Below, in pieces: positions 1 to 7,864 of a DNA stretch of 16,327 bases (position 1 is its first letter; each line of letters starts with the position of its first letter). The DNA is from DAOUVR01 sp034430535. Lineage in GTDB: Bacteria; Chloroflexota; Dehalococcoidia; E44-bin15. The translations under genes and the position numbers were made by a program. The notes under the pieces were generated by a model, which worked only from the letters and a program-made list of their open reading frames with translations, did not search any database and was not told the origin of the DNA. The stretch is from the NCBI GenBank assembly GCA_964443325.1, contig CAYUCL010000043.1, forward strand, positions 1-16,327, read 5' to 3'.

Positions 1-145
1 AGACCTTGTCAAATACCTCCAAAGCTTGGAATTTGAGGTGCAAAGTGTTTCTTTGGATGATTTGAAGGTGGGGAATAACTTTGACAAATGCGAGTATATT
101 TACGCTCATAACCTGAGTGAAAGGAAGAACTATGCCCAGTTATGA
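1..145 (+). CDS. C-terminal end of an unidentified protein (partial, start outside window)
   Basis: Frame 2 is open from the window edge to a TGA at 143-145 and encodes about 47 residues ending in RKNYAQL. It is rich in acidic and hydrophobic residues (for example LQSLEFEVQSVSLDDLKVG) and shows no motif I recognise. The stop lies 14 bases inside the next gene (FmdB-like, ATG at 132). Overlap of this kind is typical of co-translated genes in one operon and supports this being a real C-terminus. The function cannot be assigned from the visible part. Confidence 0.5.
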   Translation, partial: DLVKYLQSLEFEVQSVSLDDLKVGNNFDKCEYIYAHNLSERKNYAQL

Positions 146-419
146 CTATAAATGCAAAGAATGTGGGAAGGTGTTTGAGGTTTTCCGGCACTTTAGTGAC
201 CATGATAAGGAGATAAAATGCCCTAATTGCGGTAGCGACAAAGCAGAGAGAATTTTCTCTATCCCTCAGATTAGCGGAGAAACTGTGACAGGCTTTGGTT
301 TTAAAGATGAACTTCCGCCAAGTAGCCCAGGGGGAGGAATGGGTAGGGGCATGGGCAGAGGGTTAGGCAGAGGCCCAAGAGATGGAAGAGGAATGGGAAG
401 AGGAGGGAGGAGAAGCTAG
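132..419 (+). CDS. FmdB-type zinc ribbon protein with Gly/Arg-rich tail
   Basis: This 95-residue protein begins MPSYDYKCKECG, the classic opening of the FmdB / CxxC_CxxC_SSSS regulatory-protein family. Two CxxC pairs (Cys8/Cys11 and Cys30/Cys33) would form one zinc ribbon. The family is very common in bacteria, but its biochemical role is poorly defined; the name comes from a putative regulator of formamide/amide utilisation. After residue 60 or so the tail is low-complexity and basic, built of GMGRG-like units and ending GGRRS. RG-rich tails of this sort often bind nucleic acid, which here is inference. The ATG at 132 is chosen over the upstream GTG at 117 because AAAGGAAG (120-127) sits just before it and family members start MP. 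It overlaps the previous CDS and is followed 40 bases later by the PAC2 gene. Confidence 0.9.
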   Translation: MPSYDYKCKECGKVFEVFRHFSDHDKEIKCPNCGSDKAERIFSIPQISGETVTGFGFKDELPPSSPGGGMGRGMGRGLGRGPRDGRGMGRGGRRS

Positions 420-459
420 CTAAGTTGTATTGAAAATTACTCAAGGTAGAGGAGTCAAA

Positions 460-1347
460 ATGAGAATTGCTGCCTCTGAACTTTTAGATCGCCTGCCTAA
501 GCTCAAGGAGGCTCATGCTTTGGCTATGCTCCGACCTTGGATAGATGTCGGTAGCGTGGGTACCCTGATCTTTTCTCAGTTGGAGGGCTATCTTGGGACT
601 AAGGAATTGGGGAGCTTAGCCAGGCCTGGGAACTTCTTTGACTTCACTCGCTACCGACCTACTAGCTACTTCGAAGAAGGCTACCGTCGAGTATCGATCC
701 TTAACACTACTATTAGTTATGCTAGACAAGGAAAAGGCCAGGATTTCCTCTTCATGGATTTTTTGGAGCCACAGGCCTTAGGTGAAGTATACGTCGATTC
801 GGTACTGCAACTCCTGAAAAGACTTGAGGTCAAAATGTACTGCCTTCTGGGCAGCATGTACGACATGGTTCCTCATACCAGAAAAATTTTGGTAAGCGGG
901 GGGGCGATTGGGGAAAAGGCTGAACAAGAGCTGGAGAAAGCTGGGATCCAGCCTAGTGACCATGAAGGTCCAATTACCATTGACTTCCTAATCACTCAAC
1001 AAGCGCCTCAACTGGGTATTGAAACCCTATGGTTTATAGTTCACTTGCCGCAATATGTCCAACTCGATGAGGACTACATGGGTAAAGTGCGCCTTATGGA
1101 GGTTCTTGGATCATTGTACGACCTCCCTAAGGATGAAAAGAATGCCGCCAAAGCTGAGCAGCAATTGGAAGAGATTAGCACAGCGGTAGCGGAGAGGTCA
1201 GAGCTAAAGGACATTGTGTCTCAGCTAGAGGCTCGCTATGAGGCTAAAGCCGAGCAAAAGGGCGAGGAGATAACTCGTATCCCTCCAGAGGTAGAGAAGT
1301 TTCTTAGAGAGTCTGGCAACCGCTGCAATGAAAACGGGGGTATGTAG
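460..1347 (+). CDS. PAC2 (proteasome assembly chaperone-like) family protein
   Basis: This is a soluble protein of 295 residues. The N-terminal part has the PAC2-family pattern. A strand with a glycine-rich turn (WIDVGSVGTLIFSQLEGYLG, about 26-45) is followed by LGSLARPGNFFDFTRYRP (about 49-66), the segment in which family members normally have a short F-D/P-rich stretch. The last 70 residues (after about 220) are charged and helical, with Lys/Glu/Ala-rich runs that could form a coiled coil. PAC2 relatives in archaea and eukaryotes act in proteasome assembly. The bacterial homologues, frequent in Actinobacteria and Chloroflexota, have no firmly proven role. ATG 460 is preferred over the TTG at 430 because GAGGAG lies at 449-454. 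The gene ends 10 bases before the next one. The family call comes from pattern recognition, not a search. Confidence 0.7.
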   Translation: MRIAASELLDRLPKLKEAHALAMLRPWIDVGSVGTLIFSQLEGYLGTKELGSLARPGNFFDFTRYRPTSYFEEGYRRVSILNTTISYARQGKGQDFLFMDFLEPQALGEVYVDSVLQLLKRLEVKMYCLLGSMYDMVPHTRKILVSGGAIGEKAEQELEKAGIQPSDHEGPITIDFLITQQAPQLGIETLWFIVHLPQYVQLDEDYMGKVRLMEVLGSLYDLPKDEKNAAKAEQQLEEISTAVAERSELKDIVSQLEARYEAKAEQKGEEITRIPPEVEKFLRESGNRCNENGGM

Positions 1348-1357
1348 AGGGGAAACT

Positions 1358-1705
1358 ATGCACCCGCTTGCTGAAAGACATTTTGAGAAGGTACTACGGA
1401 AAGTCGAGTTACAGGGGATTGCTAAGAATTGTAAATACTATCCTTGCCACCGTGGTGGTTTAGAAGACTGTACCTTCTGTTTTTGTCCGTTTTATCCCTG
1501 TAGGGATGAATCCACTGGGGGCAAATGGATTAAAGGTACAACTTGGTCGTGCGAAGATTGTAGTTGGATCCACCGTACTGAAGTTGCAGGCAGAGTTGTA
1601 AAAGAGATGAAAAGGTTAGGTATAAACAAGCCAGAAGATATTGATAAAAAGTGGATTAGCCTTAGCAAGATAAGGGAGAGGGTTAAAGCTCTATATCCGC
1701 CATAG
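1358..1705 (+). CDS. Cysteine-rich small domain protein
   Basis: This 115-residue protein has eight clustered cysteines at 25, 30, 38, 41, 43, 48, 65 and 68, in the order CKYYPCH, DCTFCFCPFYPC and WSCEDCSWIH. This matches the family known as 'cysteine-rich small domain', a probable metal-binding module. In archaea and anaerobic bacteria it often lies next to cobalamin or metal-related genes. No enzymatic role is established. The C-terminal third (about 75-115) is lysine-rich and helical. ATG 1358 is chosen because AGAGGGGA (1346-1353) precedes it; the ATG at 1328 would lie inside the PAC2 gene and lacks such a site. It probably belongs to the same operon as the PAC2 gene. The ArsA-type ATPase follows after 100 bases. 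Confidence 0.8.
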   Translation: MHPLAERHFEKVLRKVELQGIAKNCKYYPCHRGGLEDCTFCFCPFYPCRDESTGGKWIKGTTWSCEDCSWIHRTEVAGRVVKEMKRLGINKPEDIDKKWISLSKIRERVKALYPP

Positions 1706-1805
1706 GATGCACCGTCCGTCTTACGAAAGACCCTAATAAGTCAAAAAAATGTGTTGAATGTCAAGCAGGTTTAGTGCTCGGGATATAGAGAGGGGATAGT
1801 ACATA

Positions 1806-3038
1806 GTGCATAAGGTTTTGTTCTTTACTGGAAAGGGTGGTACTGGTAAGACCGTCATTGCCACAGCTACAGCCTTACAGTCTGCCAGGTCGGGATTAAA
1901 GACGGTTGTAGTCAGCACAGATCCAGCTCACAGCCTTGCGGATAGCCTGGACATGGATTTGGGCCCTGAGCCCCGAGAGATTCTTACTAATCTTTGGGCT
2001 CAAGAGTCGGATGTTCTTCACAACATGAAGAGGCACTGGGGTAGAGTTCAAAGATGGCTGGCAGCCATCTTTATGGAACATGGTCTAAATCGGATGGAGG
2101 CTGAAGAGGTCGCTGTTCTACCTGGTTTTGAAGAGCTAGGTAGCCTGCTCTGGGTCTCTGAGCTTTATAAGAGTGGTCAGTATGAAGTGATTGTGGTTGA
2201 CTGCTCTCCCACTGCCGAGACTTTGCGGCTGCTATCGGTTCCCGAAGTGGGCCAGTGGTGGGTGAACAAGTTCCTTCAGCCTCTAAGCAAGACCCAGCGA
2301 CTGCCTTCAATGCTTCGCTATGGAGCAGATGCCGTATTTGACATGCCTTTGCCAGAGAAGGAGGTTGTTCGTGATTTTTACGACCTCTTTGGGGAAATTA
2401 AGGATATCAGTTCCTTGGTTACTAACCCAGAAGTTACCGGCCTCCGCTTGGTATTGAACCCGGAAAAGATGGTGATTAAAGAGACTCAGCGAGCCTATAC
2501 CTATTTTAATTTCTATGGCTATTCGGTGGATTCAGTGATTTGCAACAAGCTCATCCCTCAAGAAGCCGAAGGCAGTTACTGTGAGGAAATGAGGCAGACT
2601 CAAGGGAAATATTTAAAGCTGATCGAGGAAGATTTTTGGCCCTTGCCGATATTAAAGGTGCCAATGTTAAAAAGCGAAGTAGTAGGGATAGCGGCGCTCG
2701 AGGAAATTGCTGCCCTCCTTTATGGTCAAACTAATCCGTGTGAAACCTTGATTACAGAAAGGACTTTTGAGATTGAGCAAGACAAACAGAGTACCGATTA
2801 TTTACTGAAGCTGAAGGTTCCTTTTATCTCTAAAACAAGCATTCCTCCTCTGATTAGAGTGGGGGAGGAATTGGTGATTCAGGTCAGTAACTGGAAACGG
2901 AATATCCTTTTACCGAAAGAGCTTCAGGAACGGGAGATTAGTGGGGCTAAACTGACAGATGATCAGTGGCTAGTGGTCAGGTTTAAGCGAGAAGGATATC
3001 TGAGTCCAAATGCTAGCCGAGTTCTCGGGAAACGTTAG
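1806..3038 (+). CDS. ArsA/Get3-type ATPase with C-terminal alpha-crystallin-like domain
   Basis: This 410-residue cytoplasmic P-loop ATPase belongs to the ArsA/Get3 branch of the SIMIBI class. The deviant Walker A is GKGGTGKT (9-16), with the signature lysine at Lys10. Switch I is TDPAHSLADSL (38-48). Switch II is DCSPTAETLRLL (132-143), where eukaryotic Get3 has DTAPTGHTLRFL. The sequence CNKLIP (about 240) is the adenine-binding segment typical of the family. After residue 318 the pattern changes to a beta-rich domain resembling the alpha-crystallin (HSP20-like) C-terminus found in bacterial and chloroplast Get3d proteins. The client may be membrane proteins or a cofactor; arsenite transport is unlikely because no arsB or arsR is nearby and the length is that of a single-domain protein. 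The start is GTG, with GAGAGGGG about 10 bases upstream. The 100-base gap before it may hold its own promoter. Confidence 0.85.
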   Translation: MHKVLFFTGKGGTGKTVIATATALQSARSGLKTVVVSTDPAHSLADSLDMDLGPEPREILTNLWAQESDVLHNMKRHWGRVQRWLAAIFMEHGLNRMEAEEVAVLPGFEELGSLLWVSELYKSGQYEVIVVDCSPTAETLRLLSVPEVGQWWVNKFLQPLSKTQRLPSMLRYGADAVFDMPLPEKEVVRDFYDLFGEIKDISSLVTNPEVTGLRLVLNPEKMVIKETQRAYTYFNFYGYSVDSVICNKLIPQEAEGSYCEEMRQTQGKYLKLIEEDFWPLPILKVPMLKSEVVGIAALEEIAALLYGQTNPCETLITERTFEIEQDKQSTDYLLKLKVPFISKTSIPPLIRVGEELVIQVSNWKRNILLPKELQEREISGAKLTDDQWLVVRFKREGYLSPNASRVLGKR

Positions 3039-3073
3039 CCTTTTAATATGCTAGAAGAGTCCTAAGGGAGTAT

Positions 3074-3104
3074 TTGGTGAGACGACACAAATTTCTAATA
3101 TAAT
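3074..3104 (+). promoter_or_regulatory. Candidate sigma-70-type promoter for the redox cluster
   Basis: A perfect TATAAT lies at 3099-3104, with a weak -35 (TTGGTG, 3074-3079) 19 bases upstream. A transcript starting near 3111 would carry a leader of about 54 bases. In it TTAGCG (3111-3116) can pair with CGCTAA (3135-3140) before the ribosome-binding site GAGAGG (3152-3157). The spacing is longer than ideal, so the call is tentative. Its position in the only sizeable gap before the flavoprotein genes supports it. Confidence 0.4.
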
Positions 3105-3164
3105 TCTCTGTTAGCGACTAACTCAGCGGGGCTTCGCTAAATAAATGACCAGAGAGGTTAAGAA

Positions 3165-4559
3165 ATGGCCAAAAAAGAAGAATTAGTGTGCAACTCTTTG
3201 ATTGAGATAGTAGGCAAGGATTTCGTTTCCAATGAGCGGGAAGACCTTTACCTCTACTCTCGCGATGGAGGGTCTACTAAGCCTCGCAGAGTGGATTACG
3301 TGGTAGCGCCCAAGACAGTAGAAGAGGTTCAAAAAATTGTTATTCTGGCGAATAAGGAGAAAGTTCCCATTACGCCGGTGGGAGGAGGGCTCACATTAAA
3401 TGGTCTGGTCATACCCATTCATGGTGGAATTGTGCTAGACATGAAAAGGATGGACAGAATAATTGAAGTGAACGAATCAAGTAGATATGTAATAATAGAG
3501 GCAGGCGTTTCCCAGGGCGCCTTAATATCATATATCAAGAAAAATCATCCTGGGCTTCAGCATTCAGTACCCGAAGCCCCTACTACAGCTACTGTGGTGG
3601 CGAATCTTCTGATTCGCGGGCATGGCACATTGGCCCAAAGCGGAGATAACTCTAATATGATTAACGGGATGGAAGTAGTATTGCCCACAGGGGAGATATG
3701 CCAAATAGGCTCCTCTTGTGCTTCCCCATATTGGTTTAGTAAAGGTCCACTTCCCGATTTAGCCGGGCTATTCATTGGCTGGTTTGGCACTACAGGCATT
3801 GTCACCAAAGCCTCGCTTAGGCTTTACCCCAGACCGGGAAAAAGGGATATGATGTTATTCACCATGCAGAACCCGGACCTGATCCCTGATGTGGTATATA
3901 AAATCACACAGACCAGAATGGCAGACAACATTGGCATGCTGGAGCAGGAGAAGCCAGAGTATATGAAAGGATTCCAATTTATCGCAATAAGTATATCTGG
4001 GGATTCTGAACAGGAAATTGAATATAAGCGGGGGATACTTGGCAAGATACCCCAGACATGTGGGGATAATGAAAATGAAGTTACTGTTATGGAGGCAGAA
4101 ATGATTCCTTTGGGAGTAAAGAAGAGGTTCCTTGATGAACCTCCGTTTGCTGCTGTGGCAGCAGATTTTCGAAAGGGCGGCGGGTTTCAATATTGCGGTA
4201 TCATGATGCCACTGGAAAGAGTCCCTGAAGCTTGGAGAAGAGGCATGGAAATTGCTCATAAGCATGAAATGTTGTTCCAGTGTGCCAATCAAGTGCTGAG
4301 CTCTGGTCATGAGGTAATGTTCGGCTTTAACTATTCCTTTAACCGTGCCGATGAAGAGGATGTTGAAAGAACAAGAGAAGCGATGGAGGAGACAAATAAA
4401 CTAGGTTTGGAGCTAGGAGGCATACCGTGGAAAGCAGACCTCCAGGGACAAAAACAAATAATTGAGAAAATGGATCCCAACACATTAGAATTGATGAAGA
4501 AGGTTAAGAAACTTTTAGACCCCAATGGTATTATGAACCCCGGGAACTGGGAGGGTTAG
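3165..4559 (+). CDS. FAD-binding oxidoreductase, GlcD / vanillyl-alcohol-oxidase fold (paralogue 1)
   Basis: This 464-residue flavoprotein has an N-terminal PCMH-type FAD domain and a C-terminal FAD-linked oxidase domain. The FAD domain shows VAPKTVEEVQKIV (about 46-58), the glycine loop TPVGGGLTLNG (about 70-80), then TATVVANLLIRGHG and NMINGMEVVLPTGE. It ends with LFIGWFGTTGIVTKASLRLYP, which resembles the corresponding stretch of p-cresol methylhydroxylase and vanillyl-alcohol oxidase. The C-terminus closes with LDPNGIMNPGNW, the standard ending of the family. It should oxidise an alcohol, hydroxyacid or phenolic side chain and pass electrons to a partner, probably the Fe-S protein two genes downstream. 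The substrate cannot be read from sequence. There is no signal peptide or membrane segment, so it is likely cytoplasmic. A close paralogue follows after 72 bases. Confidence 0.88.
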   Translation: MAKKEELVCNSLIEIVGKDFVSNEREDLYLYSRDGGSTKPRRVDYVVAPKTVEEVQKIVILANKEKVPITPVGGGLTLNGLVIPIHGGIVLDMKRMDRIIEVNESSRYVIIEAGVSQGALISYIKKNHPGLQHSVPEAPTTATVVANLLIRGHGTLAQSGDNSNMINGMEVVLPTGEICQIGSSCASPYWFSKGPLPDLAGLFIGWFGTTGIVTKASLRLYPRPGKRDMMLFTMQNPDLIPDVVYKITQTRMADNIGMLEQEKPEYMKGFQFIAISISGDSEQEIEYKRGILGKIPQTCGDNENEVTVMEAEMIPLGVKKRFLDEPPFAAVAADFRKGGGFQYCGIMMPLERVPEAWRRGMEIAHKHEMLFQCANQVLSSGHEVMFGFNYSFNRADEEDVERTREAMEETNKLGLELGGIPWKADLQGQKQIIEKMDPNTLELMKKVKKLLDPNGIMNPGNWEG

Positions 4560-4603
4560 CTAGATTTGCATCTTTCAAAGCCTTTTCAAGTGATCTGTGC
4601 CTG

Positions 4604-4617
4604 ATGTAAACTTACAT
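4604..4617. promoter_or_regulatory. Short inverted repeat between the two flavoprotein genes
   Basis: ATGTAA (4604-4609) and TTACAT (4612-4617) form a perfect inverted repeat with a 2-base centre, ending just before the ribosome-binding site (AAGGGA, 4621-4626) of the second flavoprotein gene. It could be an operator half-site pair or a minor hairpin. Chance occurrence is possible at this length. Confidence 0.2.
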
Positions 4618-4631
4618 TATAAGGGAACAAT

Positions 4632-6002
4632 ATGGATATTTATAGCTCTTTAGTTAACATTGTTGGAGAGGGTTTTGCCTCAAATCATAAGGAGGAACTA
4701 TATATTTATTCCCGAGATTCTGGGGCACAACAACCTCGCAGAGCGGATTATGTTGCATTGCCACAGACAGTGGAAGAAATACAGCAGATAGTCAAGTTGG
4801 CAAACGAGGAGAAAATTCCGATCACTCCGATGGGCGGTGGTCTTACATTAAATGGTTTAACTGTACCTACCAAAGGTGGGATTGTCTTAGATATGAAAAG
4901 AATGGATAGGATTATCGAAGTAAATGAGAAGAGCAGATATGCCATAGTGGAAGCAGGTGTCTGTCAAGGTGCACTTCAATCTTATCTTGAGAAAAATTAT
5001 CCTCATCTTCAACATTCACAACCTGACGCACCTCCTACAGCTACTATTGTGGGAAATGTTCTAATTCAGGGGCATGGTCACCTTAGCGTGACATATGGCA
5101 TTAACTCGCAAATGGTCAATGGGATGGAGATAGTGTTACCCACTGGCGAAGTATGTAAACTTGGCTCCTGCTCTATTTCTCCATATTGGCATGCCAGAGA
5201 CCCACTGCCAGACCTCATAGGTTTATTCCTCGGCTGGTTCGGAACAACCGGCATCGTCACCAAGCTCTCACTTCAGCTCTTCCCTAAACCGAAGTTTAGA
5301 GATTTATTGACATTTAGCTCCGATGATATTGATTTAATTCCAGATTTTATACTTGATACTACTCAACTTAACTTGATGGAGAATCTATTCATCATCTCGC
5401 AGCAATGGCCTGTTTGGACACAGCATGTACTTTATGTCCCGATTATTTCCGCCCAAGATCAACAGGAATTAGAATTTAAAATAGAGCTCCATAAAAAGCT
5501 TTTGCGGAAATATGAAGGTAAGATCACACTTGTGGAAGGACGGAATGCCGAAAGAATGCGAGAGTCCAGATTACCCATTCCTCCAGTTAGCCTAACACTG
5601 TTTGCCGATGTAAAACAGGGAGGTGGTTTTCAATATACGGGAGGTATATTGCCGATAGAGAAGATTCCTGAAGTTTGGCCCAAGGCATTAGAACTCTACC
5701 ATAAATACGGGCAGCCTTATATATATGCCGATCAACTACTCACAAGTGGGCATAATATTATGTTTGGTCTTGCCTATTGTTTGAACCGTGCCGATGAACA
5801 GGATACTGAGAAAGTAAGGGAAGCCTTAGATGAATCGAACAGATTGATTCTAGACATGGGGGGTATTTTATGGAAAGCTGAGCTGTCAGCACAAAAATTA
5901 ATGATGGAGAGGATGGACCCCAACACAGTGAAATTAATGAGAAGGGTGAAAAAAGCATTAGATCCAAATGGTATTATGAACCCTGGAAATTGGGATGCTT
6001 AA
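4632..6002 (+). CDS. FAD-binding oxidoreductase, GlcD / vanillyl-alcohol-oxidase fold (paralogue 2)
   Basis: This 456-residue protein is clearly a duplicate of the preceding gene. The first 200 or so residues align almost without gaps (TPMGGGLTLNGLTVP, VLDMKRMDRIIEVNE, NGMEIVLPTGEVCKLGS, WFGTTGIVTKLSLQLFP). Both share the ending LDPNGIMNPGNW. The middle (about 220-320), which lines the substrate pocket in this fold, has diverged much more; paralogue 1 has MADNIGMLEQEKPEYMK where this one has LMENLFIISQQWPVWTQ. That pattern suggests either a hetero-oligomer or two enzymes for related substrates. In glcDEF the D and E subunits are likewise two related flavoproteins followed by an Fe-S subunit. 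The stop codon abuts the next start with no intervening base, so the two genes are probably translationally coupled. Confidence 0.88.
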   Translation: MDIYSSLVNIVGEGFASNHKEELYIYSRDSGAQQPRRADYVALPQTVEEIQQIVKLANEEKIPITPMGGGLTLNGLTVPTKGGIVLDMKRMDRIIEVNEKSRYAIVEAGVCQGALQSYLEKNYPHLQHSQPDAPPTATIVGNVLIQGHGHLSVTYGINSQMVNGMEIVLPTGEVCKLGSCSISPYWHARDPLPDLIGLFLGWFGTTGIVTKLSLQLFPKPKFRDLLTFSSDDIDLIPDFILDTTQLNLMENLFIISQQWPVWTQHVLYVPIISAQDQQELEFKIELHKKLLRKYEGKITLVEGRNAERMRESRLPIPPVSLTLFADVKQGGGFQYTGGILPIEKIPEVWPKALELYHKYGQPYIYADQLLTSGHNIMFGLAYCLNRADEQDTEKVREALDESNRLILDMGGILWKAELSAQKLMMERMDPNTVKLMRRVKKALDPNGIMNPGNWDA

Positions 6003-7172
6003 ATGGCGCTTGAAGATTATAAAAATATAATCCACCGATGCTTTAGATGCGGCTACTGCAAATTTACCAGTGATTATTCTTATTTAGGTTTTAATTGCCC
6101 TGTATATAACAAATATCGTTTAGAAAGTTATTCCCCCGGGGGAATGATATGGTTGATATACGCCTCTCTGGTGAAAGGAGAGCTTGAACCAAGTGAACAT
6201 CTATCCCAGATTTTGTATTCCTGCACTATGTGCCGAAATTGCGTTGAAGAATGCAAATTCAAATTTAATGAAGATATCGTAAACATTCTGAAAGCAGCAA
6301 GGGAAGAAATGGTAGATAAATACCTTGTGCCCTCAATGGTCAACCGATTCTTAACAAATGTTTACGACTATGGCAATCCATATCGAGAGCTGAAGCAGAA
6401 CAGAGGTAACTGGGCTGAGGATACCAAAATAAAGCAATATGAGAAAGGTGATGAATTTTTGTACTATGTTGGTTGTGTAGGTTCATATGATACAACCAGC
6501 CAGAAAGCTGCTAGAGCATTAGGTAATGTATTATTACAGTCTGGTCTTCCCTTCGGTATTTTAGGGGAGAGGGAACTTTGCGATGGAAATGAAGTGGATA
6601 TGCTCGGTGAAAGGGGATTGTTCGAATTACTAAAGGAGAAAAATACTCAGATGTTTAAAGAACTTGGAGTGAAGAAAGTCGTCACGCTTTCACCTCATTC
6701 ATACAATGCGCTGAAAAATAGCTATTCAAATGAATTTGAGGTGTTCCATTACACGCAACTCCTTCGAGATTTAATCAAAAGCAGCAAATTGGATGTCTCC
6801 AAAGGATTCGAGGTAAAAGTAACCTACCACGACCCCTGTTTTTTAGGCAGGTATAACAATGAGTATGATGCACCAAGGGAAATTCTAACCGCTATCCCGG
6901 GGATTGAACTGATAGAAATGGAGAGAAATAGGGGAAACTCTTTTTGCTGTGGCGGCGGGGGTGGTAACTTTTATACCGATGTACTGAGTAGCGGAAAGGA
7001 TAGCCCAAGTAGAATCAGGGTTAGAGAGGTTTATGATACTGGCGCAAACATCCTGGCTGTGGCATGCCCCATCTGCATGATGATGTTTGAGGACGCAGTC
7101 AAGACAGAAGGTTTGGAAGACAAGTTAATTATCAAAGATATCTCCCAAATCGTGGAGGAATCTTTATTATAA
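6003..7172 (+). CDS. Fe-S electron-transfer protein of the GlcF/HdrD/LutA type with degenerate first CCG domain
   Basis: This 389-residue protein begins with a two-cluster ferredoxin part. Cys13, 16, 19 and 32 (CxxCxxC...CP, with a 12-residue insertion) form the first set, and Cys74, 77, 80 and 84 (CTMCRNCVEEC) the second. Two CCG-type (heterodisulfide-reductase) repeats follow. The second repeat is intact, with Cys279 (HDPC), Cys315-316 (FCCGGGGG) and Cys355/358 (CPIC). The first keeps only Cys158 (VGCVG) and Cys193 (ELCDG); the usual CPHC is SPHS (230-233) and the first C of the CC pair is Leu192. It therefore probably carries one non-cubane or special cluster instead of two. It starts directly after the stop of the second flavoprotein and is the likely electron acceptor of both. 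The downstream acceptor (quinone, ferredoxin or heterodisulfide) is not visible. No terminator is evident after it. Confidence 0.88.
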   Translation: MALEDYKNIIHRCFRCGYCKFTSDYSYLGFNCPVYNKYRLESYSPGGMIWLIYASLVKGELEPSEHLSQILYSCTMCRNCVEECKFKFNEDIVNILKAAREEMVDKYLVPSMVNRFLTNVYDYGNPYRELKQNRGNWAEDTKIKQYEKGDEFLYYVGCVGSYDTTSQKAARALGNVLLQSGLPFGILGERELCDGNEVDMLGERGLFELLKEKNTQMFKELGVKKVVTLSPHSYNALKNSYSNEFEVFHYTQLLRDLIKSSKLDVSKGFEVKVTYHDPCFLGRYNNEYDAPREILTAIPGIELIEMERNRGNSFCCGGGGGNFYTDVLSSGKDSPSRIRVREVYDTGANILAVACPICMMMFEDAVKTEGLEDKLIIKDISQIVEESLL

Positions 7173-7333
7173 CCTTTATGATAGCTTAGCGTAGAAACTC
7201 TAATGCCCTATTATGATTGGTGGTGAACTACTAGGGACTTTAGTCGACCCTGGAAGATTAGGGCTGCCTCTAGGAATGATAACCACATAGGTGGATGCCC
7301 ACTCCCTCCTATAAGTTATGTTCTAGGTGATGG

Positions 7334-7486
7334 ATGGATATTGTTGTAGAGGCTAAGGAAGTCATGTGTGACTTTCATTTTCTTGGTGTGCCAGGCACAA
7401 TTTATTGTGAACTATATGACGGCTTGTCTAGATACAATGATATGATATACTTAAGTCCCGGCATCCAGTTGGCGTGCTACCTGTGA
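7334..7486 (+). CDS. Possible 50-residue hypothetical protein
   Basis: This is an ATG-to-TGA frame of 50 residues in an otherwise empty stretch. It has a mixed, protein-like composition (LGVPGTIYCELYDGLSRYND) and AGGTGA at 7325-7330, only 3 bases before the ATG. No homologue or motif is recognised. It may be a chance ORF or the start of a decayed gene. Confidence 0.2.
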   Translation: MDIVVEAKEVMCDFHFLGVPGTIYCELYDGLSRYNDMIYLSPGIQLACYL

Positions 7487-7608
7487 TCAAACCAGTCTTA
7501 GCCCAAAGTCACCAGCTCTCAATCTTCACCCCCCTAGGGTGGAGTGCTACTCCTTCCCTGAAGACAAAAGATGCGGACGTGTCCCTAGGTAGGCATGCTG
7601 AGCTATCA

Positions 7609-7864
7609 TGCGCAACATTTTTGCAACGTTTCGCCACAGTTGCGCTGGCCAATAGATACGAAACAAGGATGCTTTTTGCAACGCCGTTGCGCTCCACTTT
7701 TACGATTTCTCTGTTTGGATAATGGAAAAGAAGCAATAATTGCGTAACAATGTTGCGGTTTCTGTTGTACTCTTATAGCTAAAAGAATAACACTGTTGCG
7801 CTGCTTTGTCGCGGACACAAGATATGAAATAGGCCAACGCATAACAATTTGCGCAACACTATTG
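7609..7864. repeat. Cluster of GTTGC / GCAAC motifs, several palindromic
   Basis: Within 256 bases GCAAC or GTTGC occurs about eight times. Examples are TGCGCAACA (7609-7617), TTGCAACG (7621-7628), CAGTTGCGC (7637-7645), GCAACGCCGTTGC (7678-7690, perfect arms around one base), GTAACAATGTTGC (7744-7756, one mismatch), CTGTTGCGC (7793-7801) and TTGCGCAACA (7849-7858). The outer parts also show weak inverted similarity (GCGCTGGCCAATAGATA near 7642 against the complement of 7823-7840). This could be a decayed inverted-repeat element or a multi-site protein-binding region. Confidence 0.4.

Noticed and set aside
7474..7842. Three overlapping open frames on both strands (about 75-82 residues)
   Set aside because: They cross the GTTGC/GCAAC repeat cluster, have repeat-driven composition (recurring KQRN-like residues), and no ribosome-binding site or family signal.
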